Shown: positions 1-8,713 of the stretch, one piece after another
Layout of the letters: every line of letters starts with the position of its first letter
How positions within the stretch are numbered: position 1 is the first letter of the stretch
From: Paracoccaceae bacterium
GTDB taxonomy: Bacteria > Pseudomonadota > Alphaproteobacteria > Rhodobacterales > Rhodobacteraceae
Assembly: GCA_020832655.1 (NCBI GenBank)
Contig: JAFIEF010000007.1
Coordinates: 21,404-85,403, forward strand
DNA: 64,000 bases
Reading direction: 5' to 3'
Made by a program: the position numbers and the translations under genes
The notes under the pieces: model-generated
Told to the model about the DNA's origin: nothing
Seen by the model: only the letters and a program-made list of their open reading frames with translations
Database searches by the model: none

Positions 1-62
1 CGATGGAAGTGACGGGCGGCTGATGCGCCTGTCGCCGCGATAACAGGGCGGGGCGCGCGCGC

Positions 63-890
63 CTACCCGCAATCGGTGTCAGAAAACCCGTCGATGACCG
101 CGATGGCTTCCTGCGCTGTTTCCACGACGTGAAACAGCTTCAGATCCTCGGGGCTGATCGTGCCTGCCTCTGCCAGCGCCTGCCAGTTGATGACCTTTTC
201 CCAGAAGTCGCGCCCAAACAGCACGAAGGGCATTTTCTTCATGCGGTCGGTCTGGATCAGGGTCAGGGTCTCGAACAATTCATCCAGCGTGCCAAACCCG
301 CCGGGAAACACCGTGATCGCCTTGGCGCGCATCAGGAAATGCATCTTGCGGATGGCGAAATAGTGGAAGTTGAAGCACAGATCAGGCGTGACATAGGTAT
401 TGGGAGCCTGCTCATGCGGAAGCACGATATTCAGCCCGATCGACACGCCGCCGGCATCCTTCGCGCCGCGATTGCCGGCCTCCATCACGCCGGGGCCGCC
501 GCCTGTGACGATGACATCCTCGCGCCCATAGCTTTGCACTGATCGCAGCGTCATCAGCCGGGCAAATTCGCGCGCTTCATCATAATAGCGCGCCAGTTTC
601 GCCAGCGTTGGCGTGGCGGCCTGTTCGGCATGTTCGGGGCGGGGAATGCGCGCGCCGCCGAACATGACGATGGTGGATTGGATGCCGCGTTCATTCATCA
701 AGAGATCGGGCTTGAGCAGTTCCAGTTGCAGCCGCACCGGGCGCAATTCGTCGCGCAGCATGAAATCGCCATCGGCAAAGGCCAGCCGATAGGCGGGATG
801 GCGCGTCTGAGGGGTGTCGGGCGCCTCGTCCCAATGGCGTACGTCTTCCAGAGCGTCGGGGAAAGGGCGCGGCTTGTTCTGGTCCTTCAA
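63..890 (-). CDS. LOG family protein (nucleoside 5'-monophosphate phosphoribohydrolase type)
   Basis: A Rossmann-fold protein of 275 residues. Members of the LOG/TIGR00730 family cleave the N-glycosidic bond of nucleoside monophosphates, including cytokinin ribotides. The signature motifs are visible: GGGPGVMEAGNRGA near residue 130 and PGGFGTLDELFE near 195. It is longer than the roughly 190-residue plant-like LOGs because of an N-terminal extension, as in the larger bacterial subgroup. The start appears to be TTG at 890, supported by a GGAGG ribosome binding site five bases upstream (complement of 896-900). It is transcribed divergently from dapD across a 92-base spacer. The true substrate cannot be read from sequence. 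Confidence 0.9.
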   Translation of the reverse strand: MKDQNKPRPFPDALEDVRHWDEAPDTPQTRHPAYRLAFADGDFMLRDELRPVRLQLELLKPDLLMNERGIQSTIVMFGGARIPRPEHAEQAATPTLAKLARYYDEAREFARLMTLRSVQSYGREDVIVTGGGPGVMEAGNRGAKDAGGVSIGLNIVLPHEQAPNTYVTPDLCFNFHYFAIRKMHFLMRAKAITVFPGGFGTLDELFETLTLIQTDRMKKMPFVLFGRDFWEKVINWQALAEAGTISPEDLKLFHVVETAQEAIAVIDGFSDTDCG

Positions 891-982
891 CTGGGCCTCC
901 GGGCTGTTTGGGTGAATTGCGGTTTCGTCGCATCAAGGCTATAGCGAAGGCGAATAGATGACCAGAGCCAAGGAGCCTGCCA

Positions 983-1813
983 ATGACCGACACTGCCGCG
1001 CTGGAAGCCGCGATCGAAGCCGCATGGGATGTGCGCGACACCATTACCCCCGACACCAAGGGCGCGGCGCGCGACGCCATCGAGGCCACGCTTGACGCGC
1101 TTGATAGCGGCGCGCTGCGCGTGGCCGAAAAGCGCGAGGGCGGCGAGTGGCATGTCAATCAATGGGCCAAGAAAGCCGTGCTTCTGGGCTTCCGCATCAA
1201 GGATATGGAAAAGCACCCCGGCGGCGCACAAGGCGGCGGCTGGTGGGACAAGGTTGACAGCAAATTCAAGGGATGGGGCGAAAACCGTTGGAAAGACGCG
1301 GGCTTCCGCGCCGTGCCCAATTGCGTGGTGCGCAAATCCGCCTATATCGCGCCCGGTGTGGTGCTGATGCCGTCCTTTGTCAATCTGGGTGCCTATGTCG
1401 ATAGCGGCACTATGGTTGACACATGGGCCACGGTCGGGTCATGCGCGCAGATCGGCAAGAATGTACATCTGTCGGGCGGGGTGGGCATTGGCGGCGTGCT
1501 GGAACCGATGCAGGCCGGTCCCACCATCATCGAAGACAACTGCTTCATCGGCGCGCGGTCAGAGGTGGTCGAGGGCTGCATCGTGCGCGAAGGCTCGGTG
1601 CTGGGTATGGGCGTGTTCATCGGCAAATCCACCAAGATCGTGGATCGCGAAACCGGCGAGGTGATGTATGGCGAAGTGCCGCCCTATTCGGTGGTGGTGG
1701 CAGGCTCGATGCCCTCGAAAGGCGGCATCAACCTTTATTGCGCGGTGATCGTCAAGCGCGTGGATGCGCAGACGCGCTCGAAGACCGGCATCAATGAATT
1801 GCTGCGCGACTGA
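983..1813 (+). CDS. dapD: 2,3,4,5-tetrahydropyridine-2,6-dicarboxylate N-succinyltransferase
   Basis: DapD transfers succinyl from succinyl-CoA to tetrahydrodipicolinate in the succinylase branch of lysine and diaminopimelate synthesis. The protein has 276 residues, normal for the family (about 274-285). An alpha-helical N-terminal domain is followed by a left-handed beta-helix made of hexapeptide repeats (for example [20 protein letters not shown] and the run ending [20 protein letters not shown]). The start has an AAGGAG ribosome binding site at about 970-975. It is monocistronic by appearance, with a strong terminator just after it. dapF, a later step of the same pathway, lies at 59.5 kb, and asd follows directly. 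Confidence 0.97.
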   Translation: MTDTAALEAAIEAAWDVRDTITPDTKGAARDAIEATLDALDSGALRVAEKREGGEWHVNQWAKKAVLLGFRIKDMEKHPGGAQGGGWWDKVDSKFKGWGENRWKDAGFRAVPNCVVRKSAYIAPGVVLMPSFVNLGAYVDSGTMVDTWATVGSCAQIGKNVHLSGGVGIGGVLEPMQAGPTIIEDNCFIGARSEVVEGCIVREGSVLGMGVFIGKSTKIVDRETGEVMYGEVPPYSVVVAGSMPSKGGINLYCAVIVKRVDAQTRSKTGINELLRD

Positions 1814-1841
1814 GTGTTGCTGCAACAGCGTTGGCAGGGGC

Positions 1842-1868
1842 AGGGGGCGTCGCGCCCCCTTTTCCTTT
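1842..1868 (+). terminator. Rho-independent terminator after dapD
   Basis: A perfect 8-base-pair stem (AGGGGGCG / CGCCCCCT) closes a TCG triloop and is followed by TTTCCTTT. It lies between dapD and asd on the same strand, so the two genes are probably transcribed separately. Confidence 0.85.
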
Positions 1869-1915
1869 GCCTGCCGATGCGATATGCCCCGCCCACCTGA
1901 ATGAAGGAGGCCGAA

Positions 1916-2938
1916 ATGGGCTATAGAGTCGTCGTCGCTGGCGCCACGGGCAATGTGGGCCGCGAAATGCTGAACATCCTTGCGGAACGCGAATTCCCGG
2001 TGGACAAGATCGCGGCACTTGCCTCTCGTCGCAGCCTGGGAACCGAGGTCAGCTTTGGCGATACCACCCTGAAATGTCAGGATCTGGAACAGTTCGATTT
2101 CACCGGCTGGGATATCGCCTTTTTTGCCATCGGATCGGATGCGACCAGAAAGTTCGCCCCCATCGCCGCCAGGGCGGGTTGCGTGGTGATCGATAATTCA
2201 TCGCTGTATCGCTACGACCCCGATGTGCCGCTGGTGGTGCCCGAAGTGAACGCGGCAGCGGTGGATGGCTACACGAAAAAGAACATCATCGCCAACCCGA
2301 ACTGTTCGACCGCACAGATGGTGGTGGCGCTGAAGCCCTTGCATGACCGCGCGCGCATCAAGCGCGTGGTGGTCAGCACCTATCAGTCGGTCTCTGGCAC
2401 CGGGAAGGACGCGATTGACGAGCTGTGGAACCAGACCAAGGGGCTTTATGTGCCCGGTCAGGAAGTCGCGCCCAGCGTCTACCCCAAGCAGATCGCCTTC
2501 AATGTGATCCCGCATATCGATGTCTTCATGGAAGACGGCTCGACCAAGGAAGAATGGAAGATGGTCGCCGAAACCAAGAAAATCATGGACCCGTCGATCA
2601 AGCTGACGGCGACCTGCGTGCGCGTGCCGGTTTTCGTGGGGCATTCGGAAGCGATCAATATCGAGTTCGAGGATTTCCTTGACGAGGAAGAGGCCCGCGA
2701 CATCCTGCGCGAATCCCCCGGCCTGCTGGTCGTCGACAAGCGCGAGGCGGGTGGCTATATCACGCCCGTCGACTGCGTGGGCGAATACGCCACCTATATC
2801 AGCCGCATCCGGCAGGACAGCACGGTTGAAAACGGGCTGAATATCTGGGTGGTCAGCGACAATCTGCGCAAGGGCGCGGCGCTGAATGCGGTACAAATCG
2901 CCGAAGTTCTGGGAAGCCGCTGCCTGAAAAAGGGCTGA
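1916..2938 (+). CDS. asd: Aspartate-semialdehyde dehydrogenase
   Basis: This enzyme reduces aspartyl phosphate to aspartate semialdehyde with NADPH, the branch point to lysine, threonine and methionine. The protein has 340 residues. The N-terminal Rossmann motif VVVAGATGNVGREML is clear, and the catalytic cysteine lies in ANPNCSTAQMVVAL near residue 130; a later GGYITPVDC segment fits the active-site region. An in-frame ATG at 1901 exists, but the ATG at 1916 is preceded at five bases by a perfect AAGGAGG (1904-1910), so I place the start there. It follows the dapD terminator and precedes an unrelated membrane protein. Confidence 0.96.
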   Translation: MGYRVVVAGATGNVGREMLNILAEREFPVDKIAALASRRSLGTEVSFGDTTLKCQDLEQFDFTGWDIAFFAIGSDATRKFAPIAARAGCVVIDNSSLYRYDPDVPLVVPEVNAAAVDGYTKKNIIANPNCSTAQMVVALKPLHDRARIKRVVVSTYQSVSGTGKDAIDELWNQTKGLYVPGQEVAPSVYPKQIAFNVIPHIDVFMEDGSTKEEWKMVAETKKIMDPSIKLTATCVRVPVFVGHSEAINIEFEDFLDEEEARDILRESPGLLVVDKREAGGYITPVDCVGEYATYISRIRQDSTVENGLNIWVVSDNLRKGAALNAVQIAEVLGSRCLKKG

Positions 2939-2953
2939 CCCGTTCCCAAGGAA

Positions 2954-2978
2954 GCGCCGCCCGCATCATGGGCGGCGC
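2954..2978 (+). terminator. Hairpin after asd, possible terminator
   Basis: A 9-base-pair perfect stem (GCGCCGCCC / GGGCGGCGC) with a 7-base loop sits 16 bases after the asd stop. There is no good T-run, so it may be a weak or Rho-assisted terminator or an mRNA 3' stabiliser. Confidence 0.5.
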
Positions 2979-3022
2979 CAGCCGTTTCGGGGCAAGGGGT
3001 CAGGGCAAGGGGTTGTCACGCC

Positions 3023-3667
3023 ATGACACAGCTTTCCGACATCCGCGAGATGTGGAAGATCCAGGAAGACCTTCTGCAGCAGTACAGGGGTATGGCTATC
3101 ACAATGCTTGGCCTGATCGCGGCCGCTTTAATGGTGCTGATTTCGCTGTTTGTTTCCAGCTGGACACGGGTCGAAGGCGTGATCCTGCGCTTGTTCAGCC
3201 CCGGAATGCCGGAATTGTCGGATGCCTTTATTCTTGTCACGTTCATCATTTATGCGGTTCTTCTTTTTCTGGGCTGGCAAGGGAATGTCCGATTCAAGGG
3301 CATTTGTGCGACCCGCGCGAAACATGTGACGTTCTTTCAGAATCTGCACATCGCCGAAGAAGCGGGCAAGCTTCAGGATATCTGCGCTGCTGCCAACACG
3401 CCCTATCCGATCATGCACATCACGTTGCTTCGACATATTGACGGGCTGAAAACGCCACTCTCTTTCGAGGCACCCTTCAAGAAGAAGGATATGCAGAAGT
3501 TTCATGACATCATCTTGCAAACTGGACAGAAAACCGAAGATGATCGCATTCGCCATGACCGCACGCGTGGTTTCCTGAAGTCCTGGATTTTCACTGTCTA
3601 CAATGTCTTCTTTTCGCTTGCGACGATCCAGCTGCTCATTTCGGTGATCCACGCTGCCACGGGATGA
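3023..3667 (+). CDS. Hypothetical membrane protein
   Basis: I do not recognise this 214-residue protein. Hydrophobic segments are visible at about residues 25-46 (MAITMLGLIAAALMVLISLF), 67-88 and 188-210, giving two N-terminal transmembrane helices, a cytoplasmic-looking charged middle (about 90-185, with K/D/R-rich stretches) and a C-terminal helix. A purine-rich AAGGGG lies ahead of the ATG. It stands alone between asd and fhs. Its codon use (for example tta and more A/T in third positions) looks somewhat less GC-rich than its neighbours, hinting at an accessory gene. No catalytic motif is evident. Confidence 0.75.
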   Translation: MTQLSDIREMWKIQEDLLQQYRGMAITMLGLIAAALMVLISLFVSSWTRVEGVILRLFSPGMPELSDAFILVTFIIYAVLLFLGWQGNVRFKGICATRAKHVTFFQNLHIAEEAGKLQDICAAANTPYPIMHITLLRHIDGLKTPLSFEAPFKKKDMQKFHDIILQTGQKTEDDRIRHDRTRGFLKSWIFTVYNVFFSLATIQLLISVIHAATG

Positions 3668-3802
3668 CATGATGGAAAGAGTTTCGTATCGGAACGCCGC
3701 AAGGCGCAACTGTGGCGAAAAATGTCGCAATCGCATCTGCCAATGCCCGGCCCTGTCGCTATACCGATCCCGACGCGACACAATAGCAGCAGGGACAGCA
3801 AG

Positions 3803-5479
3803 ATGGCCTTCAAGACCGATATCGAAATCGCCCGCGAGGCAAAAAAGAAACCCATTCAGGACATTGGCGCGAAGCTGGGCATTCCGACCGAGCATCTGTT
3901 GCCCTTCGGCCATGACAAGGCCAAGGTCAGTCAGGATTTCGTGGCCGAAGCACGCGCGCGCCAGCGCGGCAAGCTGATCCTGGTCACCGCCATCAACCCG
4001 ACACCTGCGGGTGAGGGCAAGACCACGACCACAGTGGGGCTGGGCGACGGGCTGAATGCGATCGGCAAGAAAGCGGCGATCTGCATCCGCGAAGCCAGCC
4101 TGGGGCCGAATTTCGGCATGAAGGGGGGCGCGGCCGGGGGCGGCTATGCCCAGGTTGTGCCGATGGAGGATATGAACCTGCATTTCACAGGGGATTTCCA
4201 CGCCATCACCTCGGCGCATAATCTGCTTTCGGCGATGATTGACAACCATATCTACTGGGGCAACGAGCTGGAGATTGACGAGCGCCGCATCACCTGGCGG
4301 CGTGTGATGGACATGAATGACCGCGCGCTGCGCGACATGGTGATCAGCCTTGGCGGTGTGTCGAACGGCTTTGCGCGCCAGACCGGCTTTGACATCACGG
4401 TCGCGTCCGAAGTCATGGCGATCCTGTGTCTGGCCGCTGATCTGGATGATCTGCAACGCCGGCTGGGGGATATTGTTATCGCCTATCGGCGCGACAAATC
4501 GCCGATCTATTGCCGCGATATCGGGGCCGAGGGCGCGATGACCGTGCTGCTGAAAGACGCAATGCAGCCCAATCTGGTGCAGACGCTGGAAAACAACCCC
4601 GCCTTCGTGCATGGCGGTCCCTTCGCCAATATCGCGCATGGCTGCAACTCGGTCGTGGCCACGCAGACTGCGCTGGGACTGGCCGATTACGTGGTCACAG
4701 AGGCCGGTTTCGGGGCCGATCTTGGGGCCGAGAAGTTCTTCAACATCAAATGCCGCAAGGCCGGGCTGAACCCGTCGGTGGCGGTGATCGTGGCCACAGT
4801 GCGCGCGATGAAGATGAATGGCGGCGTAGCCAAGGCCGATCTGGGATCGGAAAATGTTGCGGCGGTGCAGAAAGGCTGCCCCAATCTGGGCCGCCATATC
4901 GAGAATGTGAAATCCTTTGGCGTGCCCGTGCTGGTGGCGATCAATCATTTCCATTCCGATACGGATGCTGAAGTGCAGGCGGTCAAGGACTATGTTGCCT
5001 CTCTGGGGGCAGAGGCAATCCTGTGCCGCCACTGGGCCGAAGGCTCTGCCGGGATTACCGAACTGGCCACGCGCGTGGCCGAACTGGCCGATGGCGACTG
5101 GTCGCAATTCGCGCCGCTTTATGGCGATGCGATGCCCCTATATGACAAGATCGAAACCATTGCACGGCGGATCTACCGCGCCGACGAGGTGCTTGCCGAT
5201 GCCAAGATCCGCAACCAGTTGAAGGAATGGGAGGCGGCGGGCTATGGCGATCTGCCGATCTGCATGGCCAAGACGCAGTATTCCTTCTCGACCGATCCGG
5301 GGCTGCGGGGCGCACCCACCAACCATTCGGTGCCCGTGCGCGAGGTGCGGCTGGCGGCTGGCGCGGGCTTCATCGTGGTGATCTGCGGCGAGATCATGAC
5401 CATGCCCGGCCTGCCGCGCAAGCCCGCCGCGCAGTCGATCCGCTTCAACGAGGCGGGGCTGATCGAGGGGCTGTTCTGA
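3803..5479 (+). CDS. fhs: Formate--tetrahydrofolate ligase
   Basis: Fhs makes 10-formyl-tetrahydrofolate from formate, ATP and tetrahydrofolate. At 558 residues it matches the family norm. The P-loop-like motif [14 protein letters not shown] is near residue 68, followed by the conserved [19 protein letters not shown] block and, later, NIAHGCNS and [14 protein letters not shown]. The reading frame extends upstream to 3722, but family homology begins at [10 protein letters not shown], so I use 3803. It precedes chorismate mutase and folD on the same strand. Together with FolD it links formate to the methylene-tetrahydrofolate pool, useful for growth on methylated osmolytes (inference). Confidence 0.97.
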   Translation: MAFKTDIEIAREAKKKPIQDIGAKLGIPTEHLLPFGHDKAKVSQDFVAEARARQRGKLILVTAINPTPAGEGKTTTTVGLGDGLNAIGKKAAICIREASLGPNFGMKGGAAGGGYAQVVPMEDMNLHFTGDFHAITSAHNLLSAMIDNHIYWGNELEIDERRITWRRVMDMNDRALRDMVISLGGVSNGFARQTGFDITVASEVMAILCLAADLDDLQRRLGDIVIAYRRDKSPIYCRDIGAEGAMTVLLKDAMQPNLVQTLENNPAFVHGGPFANIAHGCNSVVATQTALGLADYVVTEAGFGADLGAEKFFNIKCRKAGLNPSVAVIVATVRAMKMNGGVAKADLGSENVAAVQKGCPNLGRHIENVKSFGVPVLVAINHFHSDTDAEVQAVKDYVASLGAEAILCRHWAEGSAGITELATRVAELADGDWSQFAPLYGDAMPLYDKIETIARRIYRADEVLADAKIRNQLKEWEAAGYGDLPICMAKTQYSFSTDPGLRGAPTNHSVPVREVRLAAGAGFIVVICGEIMTMPGLPRKPAAQSIRFNEAGLIEGLF

Positions 5480-5486
5480 GGCTTCG

Positions 5487-5544
5487 GGGATGGTGGGACG
5501 ACGCTCGCGCGGCTGGCGCCGCACGTCGCCCCGCCCACCATCCC
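5487..5544. repeat. Long imperfect hairpin between fhs and chorismate mutase
   Basis: GGGATGGTGGG (5487-5497) is the exact complement of CCCACCATCCC (5534-5544). Inside are two further stems: CGACG/CGTCG (5499-5503 with 5524-5528) and GCGGC/GCCGC (5509-5513 with 5518-5522). The whole 58-base element can fold as one long cruciform or RNA hairpin. There is no T-run, so it is more like a REP-type element or an mRNA stability/processing signal than a simple terminator. Confidence 0.7.
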
Positions 5545-5611
5545 GCAGCGCTGCATTGAAACCGGCAAGGGCAAGCGATAGGTAGCGGTCTGACAAAGAA
5601 GGATCCCTGCC

Positions 5612-5917
5612 ATGCCCGCGCCAGAGAACTGCCACAGCATGACCGAGCTTCGTGCCGAGATCGACCGGCTGGACCGGCAATTGATTGATCTGCTTGCCGC
5701 GCGCGCGGGATATATCGACCGCGCCATTGAAATCAAGGCGTGCGAGGGGCTGCCCGCGCGGATCACCGCCCGCGTTGACGAGGTCATCGACAATGCCCGC
5801 GCCGGGGCTGCGCGCAAGGGGCTGGATCCGGCACTGGCCGGGGCGCTGTGGTCGCAGATCGTGGAATGGTCCATTGCCCGCGAAGAGCGCGCGCTGGGAC
5901 CAAGCAAGGAGGGATGA
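5612..5917 (+). CDS. Chorismate mutase, AroQ type
   Basis: A small all-helical AroQ-fold protein of 101 residues that rearranges chorismate to prephenate for phenylalanine and tyrosine synthesis. The typical opening [22 protein letters not shown] is present, with the active-site arginine and lysine positions in [14 protein letters not shown] and the C-terminal helix [13 protein letters not shown]. An AAGGAT ribosome binding site lies upstream. It is stand-alone, without a prephenate dehydratase domain. Its stop overlaps an ATG just ahead of folD, so it is cotranscribed with folD and probably fhs. Confidence 0.93.
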   Translation: MPAPENCHSMTELRAEIDRLDRQLIDLLAARAGYIDRAIEIKACEGLPARITARVDEVIDNARAGAARKGLDPALAGALWSQIVEWSIAREERALGPSKEG

Positions 5918-5922
5918 CAGCG

Positions 5923-6816
5923 ATGAGTGCCATGATACTGGATGGCAAGGCCTTTGCCGCGCGGCTGCGCGGCGAAATTGCGGGCCATGTCGCAAAACTG
6001 AAAGAGACGCATGGCCTGACACCGGGTCTGGCGGTGGTGCTGGTGGGGGAAGATCCGGCAAGCCAGGTCTATGTCCGCTCCAAGGGGAAGATGACGGTCG
6101 AGGTCGGAATGGCCTCTTTCGAACATCGTCTGGATGTCGATGCGTCCGAGGTGGAGCTTCTGGCACTGATCCAGAAACTGAATGCCGACCCGCAAGTGCA
6201 TGGTATTCTGGTGCAACTTCCGTTGCCCCCGCAGATGAACGCGGATCTGGTGATCAATGCGATTGACCCGGCCAAGGATGTCGACGGGTTTCACATTTCG
6301 AATGTGGGGCTGTTGGGTACGGGCCAGAAATCGATGGTGCCCTGCACTCCGCTGGGCTGTCTGATGATGCTGCGCGATCATCTGGGCGATTTGTCGGGGA
6401 TGAATGCGGTTGTGGTCGGACGTTCGAATATTGTCGGCAAGCCGATGGCGCAGCTTTTGCTGGGGGACAGCTGTACAGTGACGATCGCGCATTCACGCAC
6501 GCGCGATCTGGCCGAGGTTTGCCGCCGCGCGGATATCCTTGTCGCTGCTGTCGGGCGGCCACAGATGATCCCCGGCGATTGGGTCAAACCCGGCGCGACC
6601 GTGATCGATGTCGGCATCAACCGCATCGATGAGGGCGCGGGAAAATCCCGTCTTGTCGGGGATGTGGAGTTTGACAGCGCGGCGCAGGTCGCGGGGGCAA
6701 TCACCCCTGTGCCGGGCGGGGTGGGGCCGATGACGATTGCCTGCCTTCTGGCGAATACGGTGACGGCGAGCTGCCGTGCGCATGGCCTGCCCGAACCGGT
6801 CGGCCTGACTGCCTGA
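5923..6816 (+). CDS. folD: Bifunctional methylene-THF dehydrogenase/methenyl-THF cyclohydrolase
   Basis: FolD interconverts methylene-, methenyl- and 10-formyl-tetrahydrofolate with NADP. The 297-residue product carries the family blocks [14 protein letters not shown] (catalytic lysine; the usual first block is YVRNK), [38 protein letters not shown] and [16 protein letters not shown]. The open frame begins earlier, but [16 protein letters not shown] at 5923 is the natural start; an AAGGAGGG lies at 5906-5913. A nearer ATG at 5914 overlaps the stop of chorismate mutase and would add three residues. It functions in the same pathway as fhs just upstream. Confidence 0.96.
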   Translation: MSAMILDGKAFAARLRGEIAGHVAKLKETHGLTPGLAVVLVGEDPASQVYVRSKGKMTVEVGMASFEHRLDVDASEVELLALIQKLNADPQVHGILVQLPLPPQMNADLVINAIDPAKDVDGFHISNVGLLGTGQKSMVPCTPLGCLMMLRDHLGDLSGMNAVVVGRSNIVGKPMAQLLLGDSCTVTIAHSRTRDLAEVCRRADILVAAVGRPQMIPGDWVKPGATVIDVGINRIDEGAGKSRLVGDVEFDSAAQVAGAITPVPGGVGPMTIACLLANTVTASCRAHGLPEPVGLTA

Positions 6817-6842
6817 AAACGGCCCTGACGCTGTGGCCGCGA

Positions 6843-7493
6843 TCAGATCCGGTAGCGCAGCGTCGGGGTGACGATGGCGGCAAACAGCACCCCGGCGACA
6901 AAGCCGCCCAGATGGGCTTCCCATGCCAGAAGCCCCGACAGCAGCAACCACAGCGCAACATTGAGCACCCCAAGCCCCAGAAGCGACATCCAGAGCGGGC
7001 GCATGGGGCTTCCCAGATGGTGACGCAGTTGCCATTCCCAGAACTTCCACGCCCCGATCAGCCCGAATACGGCCCCTGACGCGCCGATCATCGGTGCTTC
7101 GGTTCCGGCAAGCAGCGCAAAACCCGCCCCGCCCCCGATAGCCGACACGACATAGAGCAGCAAAAAGCCCCTGGCCCCGATCCGCGCAACAACGATGCCG
7201 CCCAGCGCCAGCACCGCAACCATATTGCCGATCAGATGCAAAAAACCGCCATGCAGCAGCGCGTAGCTGAGGAACATGACTTCGCGCTGGAAGGCATAGA
7301 GCGGCTCCCACCCGAGCAGAAGCCCGTTCCAGAAGGCACCATAGGCGATGGCAGTCTGGCGCAGCCCGCCCGCGCTGATCTGGCCAGCTTCGGCCAATGT
7401 CAGCAATATCTCTGGCAGGCATGTCAGGGCGACCAGTGCCAGAACGACAGGGCTGTTGGCCTTGGTGGGGAAGGTGATGCTGCGCGGCGCCAT
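6843..7493 (-). CDS. Rhomboid family intramembrane serine protease
   Basis: A polytopic membrane protein of about 216 residues. The catalytic serine motif GASGAVFGLIGAWKF and the catalytic histidine in AHLGGFVAGVLF identify an active rhomboid protease, and the loop LLHGGFLHLIGNMVAVLALG matches the conserved HxxxN region. It cleaves transmembrane substrates within the inner membrane. The start is uncertain: the frame stays open to 7580, but homology-like sequence begins around the ATG at 7493, and no convincing ribosome binding site settles it. It is convergent with folD and lies downstream of the sugar transferase on the same strand. Confidence 0.88.
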   Translation of the reverse strand: MAPRSITFPTKANSPVVLALVALTCLPEILLTLAEAGQISAGGLRQTAIAYGAFWNGLLLGWEPLYAFQREVMFLSYALLHGGFLHLIGNMVAVLALGGIVVARIGARGFLLLYVVSAIGGGAGFALLAGTEAPMIGASGAVFGLIGAWKFWEWQLRHHLGSPMRPLWMSLLGLGVLNVALWLLLSGLLAWEAHLGGFVAGVLFAAIVTPTLRYRI

Positions 7494-7587
7494 GAGGGCG
7501 GCTTTTACACTCTCTTCGATCAGTTGCAAGCTGTCAGCGTCTTGCCCGGCCCGTGCTGCGTGTCGTCCTGTCAGGCGCATCGACGTA

Positions 7588-8286
7588 TCAAAAGCCGGTG
7601 GAGCGCAGCATTGTCCTGATTGTCTGCCAGATCAGGCGCAGATCCGAGCGCAGGCTCAGGTTGCGTGCATAGACGACATCGATTTCTGCGCGGCGCGCGA
7701 ATTCCGCATCATTGCGCTCCGTCACCTGCCACAGCCCCGAAATGCCCGGCCGCATGGCCGTGTAGACCGACAGTGTCGGCCCGTACAGGCTGCGCTGGCA
7801 CAACATGATCGGGCGCGGGCCAAGCAGGCTCATATCCCCGCGCAGCACATTCAGGAATTGGGGCACTTCATCCAGCGAGGTCTTGCGCAGGATATGGCCC
7901 AGCCGGGTGACGCGCGGGTCATCTTTCAGTTTCTGCGTGGCATCCCATTCGGCGCGTTTGGCCGGATCAGCGCGCAGGATCTGTTCCAGCACGGCATCGG
8001 CATCAGGGCGCATGGTACGCAGTTTCCACAGCCGAAAGCTCTGGCCGTTACGTCCCAGACGCAGTTGCGAATAGAAGGGGGTGACGCCGCATAGCCACAG
8101 GGCCAGCACGGCCAGCGCCACGACCGGCACGGCAATGGGCAGCAGCAGCACTGTCACGGTCAGGTCCAGCATGCGCTTGCCATAGGCGTGATAGATACCG
8201 TTCGGGAAGACGCCATGCACGCGCCCGCCATCCACCGCATAGGCGGCCTGCAACAGTGCAGATTTATGTGACGGATGATAGGACAT
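7588..8286 (-). CDS. Undecaprenyl-phosphate sugar transferase (ExoY/WcaJ-like)
   Basis: An initiating glycosyl-1-phosphate transferase for an exopolysaccharide, about 232 residues from MSYHPSHKS. One hydrophobic segment (MLDLTVTVLLLPIAVPVVALAV) is followed by the cytoplasmic bacterial sugar transferase domain with KLRTMRPDAD, KTSLDEVPQFLNVLRGDMSL, LGPRP and RPGISGLWQV. Its short size, with no N-terminal CoA-binding-like domain, resembles rhizobial ExoY. It is divergent from a small ORF and an ExeA-type ATPase, which suggests a split exopolysaccharide locus, but no other glycosyltransferases are next to it. The sugar cannot be told from sequence. Confidence 0.92.
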   Translation of the reverse strand: MSYHPSHKSALLQAAYAVDGGRVHGVFPNGIYHAYGKRMLDLTVTVLLLPIAVPVVALAVLALWLCGVTPFYSQLRLGRNGQSFRLWKLRTMRPDADAVLEQILRADPAKRAEWDATQKLKDDPRVTRLGHILRKTSLDEVPQFLNVLRGDMSLLGPRPIMLCQRSLYGPTLSVYTAMRPGISGLWQVTERNDAEFARRAEIDVVYARNLSLRSDLRLIWQTIRTMLRSTGF

Positions 8287-8422
8287 GACGCGTGCTTTCC
8301 AGTTAATCAGACCAAACCGACTGCGCCCTGATGCCACGGCGCCCGAAGGGTAACGTTAACAACTCGTAAAGCTTCTATCGGATCGAGGGAGAAATACGAG
8401 GCATTCGCGGTAAATAATTCGA

Positions 8423-8440
8423 GAATATTTGGCGATATTC
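8423..8440. promoter_or_regulatory. AT-rich inverted repeat in the divergent exopolysaccharide promoter region
   Basis: The stretch 8287-8491 between two divergent genes is AT-richer than the surroundings. It holds GAATAT-N6-ATATTC at 8423-8440 and an overlapping TTC-GA-GAA symmetry just before it, plus TAACGTTA at about 8352-8359. These are plausible binding sites for a regulator of the sugar transferase and the small ORF; no specific regulator can be assigned. Confidence 0.35.
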
Positions 8441-8491
8441 TGTCCACCCCTGGGGATTGTCGCGGTGGGCAGCACAAAGGAGCATAACGCC

Positions 8492-8641
8492 ATGATTGTT
8501 TCCAGAAGTGCCGATATTGCACGTCTTGGCGACGACGGTCCAGCGCTTCGAAACGGACGAAAATCTGTCCCGAAGCGCAGTCAGAACGAATCGAAGCCGC
8601 ATGCCGCGCAGCCGCGGCTGGTTGCCTTAAGCATGACTTGA
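8492..8641 (+). CDS. Possible small protein of 49 residues
   Basis: A short frame beginning MIVSRSADIARLGDDG is preceded by a very good ribosome binding site, AAAGGAG at 8477-8483, eight bases from the ATG. The product is basic and hydrophilic, with no signal peptide or membrane segment. It lies 72 bases upstream of the ATPase gene and could be a leader peptide, a small regulator, or the remnant of a gene. I do not recognise it. The ribosome binding site is the main argument that it is translated. Confidence 0.45.
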   Translation: MIVSRSADIARLGDDGPALRNGRKSVPKRSQNESKPHAAQPRLVALSMT

Positions 8642-8713
8642 TTGCGCTTGAATTTTGTCACAACTCGGCGCTAGAGCTTGGCACTGAAACACCTCCGCCC
8701 AGGCAAAGGACGC

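Noticed and set aside
3668..3802. A tetrahydrofolate or other riboswitch before fhs/folD
   Set aside because: No recognisable conserved core; only 135 bases of ordinary sequence before fhs and almost none before folD.
3128..5107. A 659-residue open frame opposite fhs
   Set aside because: Antisense shadow of fhs; no family motif and no ribosome binding site.
5848..5922. N-terminal extension of folD
   Set aside because: It overlaps the chorismate mutase coding sequence in another frame and lacks similarity to FolD; the ATG at 5923 has a well-placed ribosome site.
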